Notes under the pieces: generated by a model
The model's input: only the letters and a program-made list of their open reading frames with translations
Database searches by the model: none
Told to the model about the DNA's origin: nothing
Shown here: piece after piece, positions 10,985-23,165 of the stretch
Layout: every line of letters starts with the position of its first letter
Numbering within the stretch: position 1 is the first letter of the stretch
Source: Helianthus annuus
Taxonomy: Eukaryota; Streptophyta; Magnoliopsida; Asterales; Asteraceae
DNA length: 64,000 bases
NCBI RefSeq assembly: GCF_002127325.2
Contig: NC_035443.2
Coordinates: forward strand, 150,150,438 to 150,214,437
Direction of reading: 5' to 3'
Position numbers and translations under genes: made by a program

Positions 10985-11924
10985 CAATAGTTATGTTTGC
11001 CTTGCCCAAATTGTTGCTAATGATTAGTTACCACTAATGACCGTTACTCCTTATCATAATTACTATTGTTGGTAGTTATTGCTGATTAGTTTGTCATTGG
11101 CGGACCAAGTTGCTATTAATGCCATTTCCATTATTGATGATCACTAAGGCCTTTGAGTATACTTTAACCTAACTTAACTCCACCTAAGTGACACATCATG
11201 TGACAACTCGAATTTCCAAGATTTCTATTTCGCATTTATTGCACGTTCAAGTATTGTTTAGCTGTTTATTTGCACAATTGTTTACTATAGAATTGTATAC
11301 GTTTTGGTATAATGAAGTGTATTGTGTGATTGTGCATGACTATGTGTTAATTGTGATAAACTTGTCAAATGTGTAAACTTGGTGGTGAAACTGTGAAATT
11401 AATTGAGATAGTGCACTATTGTAAAATGTAATACTTGAGGATGTAGAGGACAATTAGTGGAATTCTAGTGATACTTAACCCTAATCTCTTTCACTAATCA
11501 TCACAAGAATCAAAGCACGTATACCCACATTCCCTAATCCTCTCTACAACCACTTCTCATCATTCTTGGATTCACAAGTTCTTTGCATCAAGTTTGTTTG
11601 CCAATCCATCTAGAATCGAATCAAGGTAATTGTTTAATCATTGTGTGATGTTAAATTGTTGATTGATTGATGGGTGTCAAAACCCTAGTTTCTCATATGA
11701 TAATCTCTGCATGATTGATTGTTTCTGATTCATGAAAATGATTTGAGTTGTTGTGGAATCATTGCTTGATGATTTAGAAGCAAGATAGGTTGAATGATAG
11801 ATTGATGATTGATCATTGCACTGTACAAACGTATGAATTTAGGGTTTTCATGTTCGTATGATAGCAAAACGTAACTGTTCTGATCATATTGATTCTGTGC
11901 AAATTGAAGTTCACGCATGTAACT

Positions 11925-12490
11925 GTCTGAGTTTAATGTTATATCATACGTCTGAGTTTAATGTTATATCATATGTCCGAGTTTAATGTTATATCATGTG
12001 TCCGAGTTTATTAAATAGAAACATGTCTGAGTTTATTTGTGAACATGGTCCGACTTTGTGATAATCAAGAAGGTCCGAGGTTCTTGTCCCTTTGATCTAC
12101 CCGAGTTTAATAAACATATGGACCGAGTATAATGTATTGATTTGGTCCGAGTATAATGGATTAATAAAGGTCCGAGTATAAAGAATTGATTTGGACCGAG
12201 TTTATTATTTGTTAAAGGTCCGAGTATGTTGGTTATTTGAATGGACCGAGTTTATTGATTAAACAATGGTCCGAGTTTAATGATGTTAGTATGACCGAGT
12301 TTAGGGTAGCTTGTTTGGTCCGAGTTTAATGGTAGTCGGTTGGGCCGAGTTTAAGTGACTATCTAAGTGGACCGAGTTTAAATGACTATTTAGTGGACCG
12401 AGTTTAAAACATGATCACCCATGTCCGAATTTGTATGTTAATTATATGCCCGAGGTTGTATGCTATGTCATGTGTTATCCGAGTCTCAAA
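11925..12490 (+). repeat. Field of degenerate tccgagtttaa repeats in the LTR
   Basis: I count about 23 copies of [c/t]cgagttta-type motifs, usually preceded by gg or t and spaced 20-30 bases apart. The same field recurs in the 3' LTR at 18897-19460. Confidence 0.85.
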
Positions 12491-12954
12491 CATGGGAACC
12501 CCCCCCCCCCCACACACACTTGTCTGATATTGTGTAACTGTTTGATGCTGTGTAATTGTCAAATTGAAACAAGTAGCTACATGATATTATGTTAGTCCTG
12601 TTAAGCCTGTGTGACGTATGATTCTATGTGAATAATTGTGTGCAACGGTATGATTCGGCATGCGTGAACATTGTATGTAATATCGTCGTGTACACAACAA
12701 ACACACACAAAGCACCGTTGTTTGAATATCGAGGATTTGTAAACCCTAATGGAACGAATCATGTGCAATATATCCTAGGTCGTGTGTAACGGACTTAGAG
12801 ACTAATAAACCCTAGAAGCAATAACATACCGAGCAAACCAAGGTGAGTTCACACTCTTACCAAGGCATGGGATTCCCGGGGTGTTGGGAATGGGATTGAA
12901 AGGATAAGGATGAATAGATACACTACTGACACTATGACTAGACTACTATATTAC

Positions 12955-13085
12955 TATCCTCGGATGTGAAGGATACCTATACTGATCACTATCCTCGGTT
13001 GTGAAGGATACTTATACTGATCACTATCCTCGGATGTGCAGGATACTTATACTGATCACTATCCTCGGTTGTGAAGGATACTTAT
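12955..13085 (+). repeat. Four tandem 36-bp units in the LTR
   Basis: The unit ctatcctcggatgtgaagga plus tacttatactgatca repeats four times with few changes. It is repeated in the 3' LTR at about 19928-20058. Confidence 0.88.
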
Positions 13086-13551
13086 AGATACGAATAGTCT
13101 AGTGGTTATACAACGTGGGAAGCCCCCACCAATAAAACGTACTAACGGCCCAGTAGAGCCACCTGTTACAAACGAACTTACTATTACGCATTTACTTTCT
13201 GTGAACTCGCTCAACTAGTTGTTGATCCTCTGTTACATGCCTTGCAGGACGTTAGGTATATGGAGCTTGCACACGGAGGAGCTGGTCGTTGTGGGGCTTG
13301 GATCGTGACCATCTTGTTAAACACTTTTGACATTTGATACTTATTTACTATGGGTTTTACAATAATACGCTTCCGCTAAACAATGATAACTTACTTATGT
13401 TTTGGAAACACCTTTCATATGGATTTGGTTTGGATTGTATTGCAATTACTTTTACTTTATACAATGTTCTGTATGATTGGTGGTTTGATCCTGGTCAGTC
13501 ACGCTCCCAAGCGGTGATACTCCGCGGGTGGATTTTGGGGGTGTGACAGAT

Positions 13552-13563
13552 TGGTATCAGAGC
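13552..13563 (+). other. Tk-A primer-binding site, tRNA-Met type
   Basis: TGGTATCAGAGC lies three bases after the 5' LTR end, complementary to the 3' end of initiator tRNA-Met. Confidence 0.92.
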
Positions 13564-13868
13564 CATTGGTTATAGAGAACTTGGTTTTAATATGGGAAAA
13601 CGTTTTTATTAAAACTAGACTATGACCAGAACAGTGCTCTCAACGATCCACAACGACGCTTCGCTCCACGTGCAAGACTCAACATCCTAGGTAATAAGGT
13701 TTATGTTTATTGCCTACATGCTAGAATTGCATAGAACTTTGCTCGTAGTATACTTACATTACTCTGCTCACTACTTGTTACTGCTTGAGAACACCTATGA
13801 GCCTACACTTTTCTGTCATCGCACTACTCGCGAACCATTCATACTTATGCTACCGTTACTGTCCGATC

Positions 13869-14922
13869 ATGTCTGGACGTGTTAACATGACTCAAGCCCA
13901 GTTGACGGCTTTCATTAACGAACAAGTTGCTGCGGCGCTTGCAGCCGCACAAGCAGGAGGTATAACCTGCTATTCCAGACCTATCCTAGGATGTTAGATC
14001 CTACTCTCGTGACCCAACTCTCGCGCTTAACCTTGACCTATCTTTCTCGCGCAACGGGTCAGAACACAGAGCAACCTGTCTGCACATTCAAGAACTTCAT
14101 GGACTGTCGTCCAGGCATATTCAGTGGCACAGAAGGAGCAGTGGGACTACTCCATTGGTTTGAGAAGCTAGAATCTGTGTTCGAGATGTGTGAATGCCCT
14201 GAGGCTCGTAGGGTCAACTACGCCACTGGTACTTTGGAAGAAATCGCGCTAACCTGGTGGAACGCGCAAGTACGGATACTAGGGTTGGCAGCTGCTAACG
14301 CCACCCCCTGGAACGAATTCAAAGAACGCATTAAAAGGGAATACTGCACGCGTGATGACATCCACAAGTTGGAAGTGGAGCCTTACCATTTGAAAATGAC
14401 GGGGTCAGAAATTGAAGCTTATACGAAACGGTCGAGCGAACTGGCCATCTCGTGTCCAACCATGGTGGACCCTTCAAGCAAGCGTGTCGAATTGTACCTC
14501 AAGGGTCTAGCCTCAGAGATTCAGAGCCCTGCTACATCGGCTAACCTCGACAATATCCAGGACATTCAGCGTCTTGCTCATCGCCTCACGGATCCGGCAG
14601 TGGAACAGAACAGGCTGCCTAGTTGTATCAGCACTATTGCTACCGCTACCACTTCTGCTACTCCCGCTACTCCTAGTGACAACAAGCGGAAATGGGATGG
14701 GTATTCCAGCAAGGGTTCAGCTACCTTTCGGTCTCAAGCACAGCAGCAGCGCAAGAATAGTGATCACCAGAGCCGAGTCAGCCAACTTCTGGTGGTCAGG
14801 GGCAGGGTGGATATCGGAGAATTCACCCAATGTGTAACTAATGCAACAGACACCACGGTGGTTAGTGCAACGAGGGACGTTGCCAGAGGTGTCTCAAGAT
14901 GGGCCATGAAGCTAAGGATTTA
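13869..14922 (+). pseudogene. gag: Tk-A gag, C-terminal part lost
   Basis: The start MSGRVNMTQAQLT matches the gag starts of Tk-B (49101) and Tk-C (43028). After 30 codons the frame must jump across a putative 98-base intron (13960-14057) to reach the capsid-like core (VCTFKNFMDCRPG..., TWWNAQV..., MTGSEIEAY). A frameshift near 14790 spoils the first zinc-knuckle region. From about 14934 the sequence passes straight from a CAG/CAA-rich stretch to the region downstream of protease, removing the second CCHC knuckle and the protease active site that Tk-C retains. Gag forms the particle shell around the element RNA in the cytoplasm. Confidence 0.8.
13960..14057 (+). other. Putative gag mini-intron of Tk-A, acceptor altered
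   Basis: The donor is g|GTATAACC in phase 1. The position aligned with the acceptors of Tk-B and Tk-C reads CGG|GTCAG instead of AG|GTCAA. Removing these 98 bases joins the two gag frames correctly (frame offset 2, as needed). Without the AG the original splice probably fails in this copy, although TCAG a few bases downstream (ending 14062) could be used out of frame. Confidence 0.55.
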
Positions 14923-15080
14923 GGTGCCCACGGCCTGTAGATCAGAATCGCCAGCAGCAACAGCAAGTAGAAATTTTGTGCAAGGAAAAGGTTATTCGTA
15001 TTCCTCGTTCTAGTCAGGAACTTCTCGAAGTTCAAGGCGACAAGAGTGGTGCTGTGGTTGGCATCATCTTTTTTTTTTAA

Positions 15081-18000
15081 AAGGAGCAGAAATGTTTACG
15101 AAAGGGGCACACTGCAATTCTGGCACTTGTCACTGACGCATCAGCAAAAGAAAAGAAGCTGGAGGATATTCCAGTTGTACGTGACTTTCCTCAGGTGTTT
15201 CCTGAAGATTTACGCGGTTTACCGCCTCATCGTCAAGTCGAGTTTCAGGTTGAGTTGGCTCCTGGAGCAGCACCTATAGCTCGTGCACCGTATCGTTTAG
15301 CTCCAACCGAACTGAAAGAACTGTCGAAGCAACTGCAAGAGCTCTTGGAAAAGGGATTTATTCGTCCAAGCTCTTCGCCTTGGGGAGCTCCAGTGTTATT
15401 TGTAAAGAAGAAAGACGGTACGTTCAGAATGTGCATCGACTACCGTGAACTCAACAAGGTGACGGTGAAGAACCGTTATCCTCTTCCGCGCATAGATGAC
15501 TTATTCGACCAGTTGCAAGGGTCGTGTTATTACTCCAAGATTGATTTAAGGTCAGGGTATCATCAGCTGAGAGTCCGGGATGAGGACGTCTCCAAAACCG
15601 CTTTCAGAACTCGTTACGGACATTACGAGTTTCTTGTCATGCCATTCGGGCTTACGAACGCGCCTGCAGTCTTCATGGATCTTATGAACAGGGTGTGTAA
15701 ACCCTATCTAGACAAGTTCGTCAATGTTTTCATCGACGACATTCTAATCTACTCCAAGAGTCAGGAGGAGCATGAGCAGCACTTACGTCTTATCTTGGAA
15801 CTTCTTCGAAAAGAGCAACTGTACGCAAAGTTTTCAAAATGCGACTTCTGGCTTCGTGAAGTCCACTTCCTAGGCCACGTGGTAAACAAGGATGGGATTC
15901 ACGTCGATCCATCCAAGGTAGATTCGATCAGAAATTGGCCTGCACCGCGTACACCGACAGAAATACGCCAATTCTTGGGTTTGGCAGGTTACTACAGACG
16001 GTTTATCAAGGATTTCTCGAAGATCGCGCAACCACTTACACTACTGACACAGAAGGGTGTCACCTACCGTTGGGGCAACACGCAGGAAACTGCTTTTCAG
16101 TATCTAAAGGATAGGCTTTGCAGCGCACCTATTCTCTCTTTGCCAGAAGGCACAGATGACTTCGTAGTATATTGTGACGCATCAATACAGGGTCTGGGTT
16201 GCGTATTGATGCAGCGGGATAAAGTGATAGCCTACGCTTCTCGGCAACTCAAGGTTCACGAACGAAACTACACGACGCACGATCTAGAGCTGGGAGCTGT
16301 TGTTTTCGCGCTTAAGATATGGCGACACTACCTGTACGGTACCAGGTGCACGATTTACACCGATCACAGGAGTCTCGAGCATATCCTTAAGCAGAAGGAT
16401 TTGAACATGCGTCAACGACGATGGGTCGAGTTACTTAACGACTACGAATGCGCCATCAAGTACCATCCAGGCAAAGCCAATGTTGTGGCTGATGCCCTCA
16501 GTCGAAAGGACACTTTACCTCGGCGCGTGCGAGCGCTACAGCTTACGATTCAGTCTAGCCTTCCTGCACAGATACGAGCTGCTCAGACAGAAGCACTGAA
16601 GCCCGAAAACGTCAGGGCTGAAGCCTTACGCGGCTCACGACAACAAATGGAACAGAAGGCAGACGGCGCCTACTATGTAACGGGGCGTATTTGGGTCCCA
16701 CTTTATGGCGGTCTACGCGAACTTGTAATGGATGAAGCTCACAAGTCTCGCTATTCGGTACATCCAGGGTCGGATAAAATGTACCACGACATCAGCACTA
16801 CTTATTGGTGGCCTAGTATGAAGGCCCACATCGCTACGTACGTTGGAAAATGCTTAACCTGTGCGAGAGTCAAGGTTGAATATCAGAAACCAGCTGGTCT
16901 ACTTCAGCAGCCTAAGATACCGCAATGGAAATGGGAAGAAATTTCCATGGATTTCGTTACAGGTTTACCTAGATCTCAACGTAGGAATGATACAATATGG
17001 GTCATAGTTGATCGACTCACCAAGTCTGCACACTTCCTGCCGATTAAGGAAACGGACAAGTTCTCCACTCTCGCAGACGTCTATCTTAAAGAAGTTGTTT
17101 CGAGGCACGGAGTGCCCACCTCTATTATTTCGGATCGCGATGCACGATTCACGTCAGAGCTATGGCAAGCAATGCATAAATCTTTCGGCTCACGATTAGA
17201 CATGAGCACAGCATATCATCCTCAGACGGATGGGCAGTCTGAGCGAACGATTCAAACACTTGAAGACATGCTTAGGGCATGCGTTATCGATTTCGGCAAC
17301 GGCTGGGAAAAACACCTCCCATTGGTGGAGTTTTCGTACAATAACAGTTACCATACCAGCATTCAAGCCGCTCCATTCGAGGCATTGTACGGACGTAAAT
17401 GCCGGTCACCTCTCTGTTGGGCAGAGGTGGGGGATAGTCAAATTACGGGTCCAGAGATGGTAGTGGACGCCACAGAAAAGATAGCACAGATACGACAACG
17501 CATGGCGGCAGCACGCGACCGTCAGAAAGCCTACATGGACAAGCGTAGAAAGCCTTTGGAATTTCAGGTCGGGGACCGGGTATTATTGAAAGTCTCACCC
17601 TGGAAGGGTGTGGTACGTTTTGGCAAAAGGGGCAAACTGAATCCGCGGTACGTCGGACCATTCGAAATCTTAGAAAAGATTGGCAAAGTAGCCTACAAGT
17701 TGAACTTACCAGCTGAACTCGGAGCAGTTCACAATGTCTTTCATGTGTCGAACTTAAAGAAGTGCTTATCAGATGAAACCCTCATCGTTCCTTTTAAGGA
17801 ACTCACTATCGACGAGCGGTTGCAGTTCGTCGAGGAACCAATTGAAATCACGGACCGGGATGTTAAGGTCCTCAAACACAAGAGAATCCCTCTTGTTCGA
17901 GTTCGTTGGAACTCCCAACGTGGCCCAGAGTACACCTGGGAACGCGAAGACCAAATGAAAGAAAAGCACCCCCAGTTATTCGAAACCAATACATCCACTA

Positions 18001-18086
18001 CTGAGGCTGAAGCTACTACTACTGAATTTCGGGACGAAATTCCAAATCAACGGGGGGATGATGTGACACCCCAGGAAAACCAGTGA
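15081..18086 (+). CDS. pol: Tk-A pol: RT, RNase H, integrase, chromodomain-like tail
   Basis: The frame is open from a TAA at 15078 to 18086; the first Met is at 15195 (963 codons from there). Numbering from that Met: the RT core includes [10 protein letters not shown] and the FIDDIL box with catalytic Asp181-Asp182. RNase H follows with YCDAS Asp328 and TDHRSLEH. The integrase has an HHCC-type zinc region near 515-560 and the D,D35E triad at Asp586, Asp647 and Glu683. A chromodomain-like tail spans about 880-930. The upstream TAA sits in an expanded T10 run where Tk-C encodes SFLKAQK, so pol is cut off from gag. All visible catalytic residues of RT, RNase H and integrase are intact. Confidence 0.88.
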   Translation, partial: KEQKCLRKGHTAILALVTDASAKEKKLEDIPVVRDFPQVFPEDLRGLPPHRQVEFQVELAPGAAPIARAPYRLAPTELKELSKQLQELLEKGFIRPSSSPWGAPVLFVKKKDGTFRMCIDYRELNKVTVKNRYPLPRIDDLFDQLQGSCYYSKIDLRSGYHQLRVRDEDVSKTAFRTRYGHYEFLVMPFGLTNAPAVFMDLMNRVCKPYLDKFVNVFIDDILIYSKSQEEHEQHLRLILELLRKEQLYAKFSKCDFWLREVHFLGHVVNKDGIHVDPSKVDSIRNWPAPRTPTEIRQFLGLAGYYRRFIKDFSKIAQPLTLLTQKGVTYRWGNTQETAFQYLKDRLCSAPILSLPEGTDDFVVYCDASIQGLGCVLMQRDKVIAYASRQLKVHERNYTTHDLELGAVVFALKIWRHYLYGTRCTIYTDHRSLEHILKQKDLNMRQRRWVELLNDYECAIKYHPGKANVVADALSRKDTLPRRVRALQLTIQSSLPAQIRAAQTEALKPENVRAEALRGSRQQMEQKADGAYYVTGRIWVPLYGGLRELVMDEAHKSRYSVHPGSDKMYHDISTTYWWPSMKAHIATYVGKCLTCARVKVEYQKPAGLLQQPKIPQWKWEEISMDFVTGLPRSQRRNDTIWVIVDRLTKSAHFLPIKETDKFSTLADVYLKEVVSRHGVPTSIISDRDARFTSELWQAMHKSFGSRLDMSTAYHPQTDGQSERTIQTLEDMLRACVIDFGNGWEKHLPLVEFSYNNSYHTSIQAAPFEALYGRKCRSPLCWAEVGDSQITGPEMVVDATEKIAQIRQRMAAARDRQKAYMDKRRKPLEFQVGDRVLLKVSPWKGVVRFGKRGKLNPRYVGPFEILEKIGKVAYKLNLPAELGAVHNVFHVSNLKKCLSDETLIVPFKELTIDERLQFVEEPIEITDRDVKVLKHKRIPLVRVRWNSQRGPEYTWEREDQMKEKHPQLFETNTSTTEAEATTTEFRDEIPNQRGDDVTPQENQ

Positions 18087-18149
18087 ACAGTACAGCTTAC
18101 CTAGCTTCCTCAGTGAGTGCGTACCAAATTTCGGGACGAAATTTCTTTT

Positions 18150-18162
18150 AAGTTGGGGATAA
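18150..18162 (+). other. Polypurine tract of Tk-A
   Basis: aagttggggataa directly precedes the 3' LTR start. It is the expected plus-strand primer for reverse transcription and is conserved in Tk-B and Tk-C. Confidence 0.8.
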
Positions 18163-20522
18163 TGTGACAACTCGAATTTCCAAGATTTCTATTTCGCATT
18201 TATTGCACGTTCAAGTATTGTTTAGCTGTTTATTTGCACAATTGTTTACTATAGAATTGTATACGTTTTGGTATAATGAAGTGTATTGTGTGATTGTGCA
18301 TGACTATGTGTTAATTGTGATAAACTTGTCAAATGTGTAAACTTGGTGGTGAAACTGTGAAATTAATTGAGATAGTGCACTATTGTAAAATGTAATACTT
18401 GAGGATGTAGAGGACAATTAGTGGAATTCTAGTGATACTTAACCCTAATCTCTTTCACTAATCATTCTCTAATCATCACAAGAATCAAAGCACGTATACC
18501 CACATTCCCTAATCCTCTCTACAACCACTTCTCATCATTCTTGGATTCACAAGTTCTTTGCATCAAGTTTGTTTGCCAATCCATCTAGAATCGAATCAAG
18601 GTAATTGTTTAATCATTGTGTGATGTTAAATTGTTGATTGATTGATGGGTGTCAAAACCCTAGTTTCTCATATGATAATCTCTGCATGATTGATTGTTTC
18701 TGATTCATGAAAATGATTTGAGTTGTTGTGGAATCATTGCTTGATGATTTAGAAGCAAGATAGGTTGAATGATAGATTGATGATTGATCATTGCACTGTA
18801 CAAACGTATGAATTTAGGGTTTTCATGTTCGTATGATAGCAAAACGTAACTATTCTGATCATATTGATTCTGTGCAAATTGAAGTTCACGCATGTAACTG
18901 TCTGAGTTTAATGTTATATCATACGTCTGAGTTTAATGTTATATCATATGTCCGAGTTTAATGTTATATCATGTGTCCGAGTTTATTAAATAGAAACATG
19001 TCTGAGTTTATTTGTGAACATGGTCCGACTTTGTGATAATCAAGAAGGTCCGAGGTTCTTGTCCCTTTGATCTACCCGAGTTTAATAAACATATGGACCG
19101 AGTATAATGTATTGATTTGGTCCGAGTATAATGGATTAATAAAGGTCCGAGTATAAAGAATTGATTTGGACCGAGTTTATTATTTGTTAAAGGTCCGAGT
19201 ATGTTGGTTATTTGAATGGACCGAGTTTATTGATTAAACAATGGTCCGAGTTTAATGATGTTAGTATGACCGAGTTTAGGGTAGCTTGTTTGGTCCGAGT
19301 TTAATGGTAGTCGGTTGGGCCGAGTTTAAGTGACTATCTAAGTGGACCGAGTTTAAATGACTATTTAGTGGACCGAGTTTAAAACATGATCACCCATGTC
19401 CGAATTTGTATGTTAATTATATGCCCGAGGTTGTATGCTATGTCATGTGTTATCCGAGTCTCAAACAGGGGAACCCCCCCCCCCCACACACACTTGTCTG
19501 ATATTGTGTAACTGTTTGATGCTGTGTAATTGTCAAATTGAAACAAGTAGCTACATGATATTATGTTAGTCCTGTTAAGCCTGTGTGACGTATGATTCTA
19601 TGTGAATAATTGTGTGCAACGGTATGATTCGGCATGCGTGAACATTGTATGTAATATCGTCGTGTACACAACAAACACACACAAAGCACCGTTGTTTGAA
19701 TATCGAGGATTTGTAAACCCTAATGGAACGAATCATGTGCAATATATCCTAGGTCGTGTGTAACGGACTTAGAGACTAATAAACCCTAGAAGCAATAACA
19801 TACCGAGCAAACCAAGGTGAGTTCACACTCTTACCAAGGCATGGGATTCCCGGGGTGTTGGGAATGGGATTGAAAGGATAAGGATGAATAGATACACTAC
19901 TGACACTATGACTAGACTACTATATTACTATCCTCGGATGTGAAGGATACCTATACTGATCACTATCCTCGGTTGTGAAGGATACTTATACTGATCACTA
20001 TCCTCGGATGTGCAGGATACTTATACTGATCACTATCCTCGGTTGTGAAGGATACTTATAGATACGAATAGTCTAGTGGTTATACAACGTGGGAAGCCCC
20101 CACCAATAAAACGTACTAACGGCCCAGTAGAGCCACCTGTTACAAACGAACTTACTATTACGAATTTACTTTCTGTGAACTCGCTCAACTAGTTGTTGAT
20201 CCTCTGTTACATGCCTTGCAGGACGTTAGGTATATGGAGCTTGCACACGGAGGAGCTGGTCGTTGTGGGGCTTGGATCGTGACCATCTTGTTAAACACTT
20301 TTGACATTTGATACTTATTTACTATGGGTTTTACAATAATACGCTTCCGCTAAACAATGATAACTTACTTATGTTTTGGAAACACCTTTCATATGTATTT
20401 GGTTTGGATTGTATTGCAATTACTTTTACTTTATACAATGTTCTGTATGATTGGTGGTTTGATCCTGGTCAGTCACGCTCCCAAGCGGTGATACTCCGCG
20501 GGTGGATTTTGGGGGTGTGACA
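18163..20522 (+). repeat. Tk-A 3' LTR (2360 bp)
   Basis: Nearly identical to 11199-13548. Differences I could see: G/A (gtaactgttc vs gtaactattc), an 11-base insertion near 18465, one C fewer in the C-run, T/G beside it, C/A in attacgcattt, and G/T in catatggattt. Confidence 0.93.
18897..19460 (+). repeat. tccgagtttaa repeat field, 3' LTR copy
   Basis: Same degenerate field as 11925-12490, with motif order preserved. Confidence 0.85.
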
Positions 20523-20527
20523 CATCA

Positions 20528-21189
20528 ACTTTTTTTTTCTCATTTCACTTTGTCTCACTCTAAGGAAATGGTTTAACATGTTAACACATAAATCATTTAA
20601 TGCACTTTAACATTGGGTTTTTTTTCTAAAAAGGAAATAATAATAAATCTAATCTCTTAACATTGGGTAAACATGTTAACACATAACTCATTTAATTCAC
20701 TTTAACACAAGGAGGGAGTGGTTTGCAATGTTAATTAACATGCCATGTCATTGTTAACACTCTATATGTTAGAGTACACCCCATAATCTAATAACATAAT
20801 AATAATAATAAATTTTTATTGATAATCAGTTTATGCGAATTTTCATCAACCTTGCAAACACAAAGTAGTATAAATTTTTTTCATGCTAACCCTTGCTAGG
20901 GGTTCTACTCCTTGAACCTCATTATGGCGCTGCCCACACTGTTGAACCACCGAATTCGAAGGTGTCAGAAATCAGAGTAGTTTTGTGAACCACCGGACTC
21001 GAAGGTTCAGAAATGAGAGTAGGTATGTATTCCATACCCTCTAAATTATGACAACGGTTATTCACATTGCGATTTAATCTTTAAGTAAATCTAGCTAAAC
21101 TAAAGTTGAATTAATGATACTAAAATCACCAAGATTGCCTCGAATAAACTATACGTAGTCAGTGTTAAATCTGGATGTAGCAAGATTAG
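20528..21189. other. Intergenic AT-rich DNA
   Basis: It contains a diverged pair of acatgttaacacataa[a/c]tcatttaa segments (20570 and 20670), otherwise nothing recognisable. Confidence 0.45.
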
Positions 21190-23165
21190 GCTAAAGGGTG
21201 GGGGCCGGGGTCATGGTTGGGACATGATTCACCCCCTTCCCTAATCCACCATGGTTTGCATGGATTAAACCATGGCAACCATGGTCCTCCTTTCCATTTC
21301 TCAAGTAATCATTTCATTTTTCTTTAGACAAAGATAAACTAAAATAAATAAGGAGATAGTGATTTGGGTCATGACCACACCCTTAGGGTAGTGGTTTTGG
21401 ATTGTTGATTAGGGTAAAGAGTGTGGGGGGTCATGGTTGGGACATGATCCGCGATACGTGGTCGAAAACCGGTGTTCATATTTGTTTAAATCGTTGTTGT
21501 TACATGATTTCTAATTCCGAATAGCCTACTTTTGATTAAAACTTTGTTTTGCAGGTTTAATGAAGTTTAAGGAGCTATTTGGGAGCTTTACGGGCTACCG
21601 AGATGAAAAACGGACCACCGGGACATCAAACGGGTCAACCGGGATCAAGATTTGAGAAAAACGGAGAAGTGGAAATGTGAGCATCGTCGCCGACGCCCAT
21701 AGGGGTCGTCGAAGACGCTATCAAGAAACCCCCGTCAGCCAAAGTCGTCTGTATCCAGAAAGATAACGCGTCGGACGAATCTAGAATACTGATGTCGCGA
21801 AACTTTTGTTCCTTGGTTGTTGGACGAGTTTAAATACTAGTTTTGACCAAGATTTCGGGGTTACACTATCTTGTGAGTTTGAATTGAGTTCTTGGAGCCT
21901 AATATCATCACCACTTCACCTCTAATCCATTCCATCATCCTTTATCATTCGATTTCACCATCCAATTCATACCCTAACCCTCATTAATCCATCAATCATT
22001 CGATTCATTCATCATCACCATCTCACCCAAACCCTAATCATCATTTCCTCCATACCCAAGCTTCAAGATAACAATGTTCAAGTTCTCATCATCAGGTGAT
22101 CAAGTCAAGCCGATCATGAGCGGCTAATTTCTCGGAGGTGTCACCCGGTGTAGACTTTTGTAAGATTTAGGGTTTATTATGTGTTTGATACTTGGTTTGT
22201 GATTAATTGAATTGCATTTGAATCTTTAGACAATCGTCATACGTTTGTATTGAATTTGCGAATCGTCGAATGAATGATTAAGTTTTGACTTTGTGAAATG
22301 AATATGCGTATTTATGCCTAGTCTTTTGATAGGATTTACGAGTCCAAAGTAACGAAGTGCATCATGGTCCGTTGTCTAAAACATTGATAGCGATTGGCAC
22401 CTAAGCTTTGTGATTCTCAAACCGTTAATCAACTAATTTGATTAAACCAAATTGAAACGTGTAGTGACCCTAGATTTTGCATTTGTTGAACCGTGTGTGA
22501 ACCTTGTTACAATTCATTGTTTTATAATCGTTAATTAAAGTTTTCTTGTAATCATTCAAGTTTTAATAGTTAATTAATCAAATCAAACTTATTAGTTCAT
22601 TTCAACATTCTTCTAAACAAACAAATTATCATAAAAATAATCTAGCAAACTTCATAATTGTGACAAAATCGTTAAAATCAATCAAGTCCATTCGTAAACC
22701 ACATACTGTTCGTGGTTCGACCCCTTACTACCACTAACTATTTGTTAAGGGTAATTCGAGACTATAAATTTTATCTTTGACCTGAGTGCGACACTCCGAT
22801 CAATTCGCCACGTAGGAACATGAATGGAAGGCTACACCACCACCTTGCATGATCCACCATGGTTTGCATGAATTAAATCATGGCAACCATAGTCCTCCTT
22901 TCCATTTTTCAAGAAATCATTTCCTTTTTCTTTACACAAAGATAAATGAAAATAAATAAGGGGATAATGGTTTGGGTCATGACCACACACTTAGGGTATT
23001 GGTTTTGGATGATAGATTAGAGGTGGGTGACATGCCACTGACGTGGAGGGTCATGGTGGTCATGAGGGTCATGACCAGACCCTATAGCCTTAGAGGTGAG
23101 TGACATGACACTAACGTGGGGGGTAATAATAGTTATGAGGGTCATGACCACACCCTATAACAACG
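21190..23165. repeat. Tandem copies of a gtcatggttggg / ccaccatggtttgcatg repeat, split by a solo LTR
   Basis: A block with ggtcatggttgggacatgat, ccaccatggtttgcatg and gggtcatgaccacac occurs at 21195-21405. It recurs starting near 21412 and, after the interruption at 21459-22802, continues at 22808-23011. A partial third piece with the gtcatgaccacaccctata end follows at 23030-23165. The ends suggest a degraded inverted-repeat DNA element. No coding potential. Confidence 0.6.
21459..22802 (+). repeat. Probable solo LTR, Athila-like (1344 bp)
   Basis: Starts TGGTCGAAAACCGGTG and ends ACTCCGATCA, flanked by atacg (21454-21458) and attcg (22803-22807), a 4-of-5 target duplication. The segment interrupts an otherwise continuous repeat copy. 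The tail (gtggttcgacccct..., ttgttaagggtaa..., actataaatttt) is like Athila-type LTR ends. No primer site or coding region is attached. Confidence 0.55.

Larger units (their letters stand above)
11199..13548 (+). repeat. Tk-A 5' LTR (2350 bp)
   Basis: Starts TGTGACAACTCG and ends GGGGGTGTGACA. It contains a field of tccgagttt repeats (11925-12490), a C-run near 12499, and four copies of a tatcctcgg unit (12955-13085). Confidence 0.93.
11199..20522 (+). mobile_element. Tk-A: Ty3/gypsy chromovirus (Tekay/Del-like), young but defective
   Basis: Two LTRs of 2350 and 2360 bases bound the element, and the 5-base target CATCA is duplicated at 11194-11198 and 20523-20527. A tRNA-Met-type primer site follows the 5' LTR and a purine tract precedes the 3' LTR. 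The order gag, RT, RNase H, integrase, chromodomain-like tail places it among chromoviruses. By eye the LTRs differ at only about four bases plus an 11-base insertion and one C in a C-run, so insertion is very recent. Yet the second gag zinc knuckle and the whole protease are missing, so it could not have been self-sufficient if that deletion predates insertion. Confidence 0.93.

Noticed and set aside
11925..12490. Regularly spaced short repeats that might suggest a CRISPR-like array
   Set aside because: Repeats are short and degenerate, spacers vary in length, the field is in a retrotransposon LTR and duplicated in the other LTR, and the genome is plant.
15245..15436. Antisense frames over pol regions, e.g. 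15245-15436, 17741-17998 and 46958-47149
   Set aside because: They are shadows of pol codons on the opposite strand and recur at the same place in all chromovirus copies.
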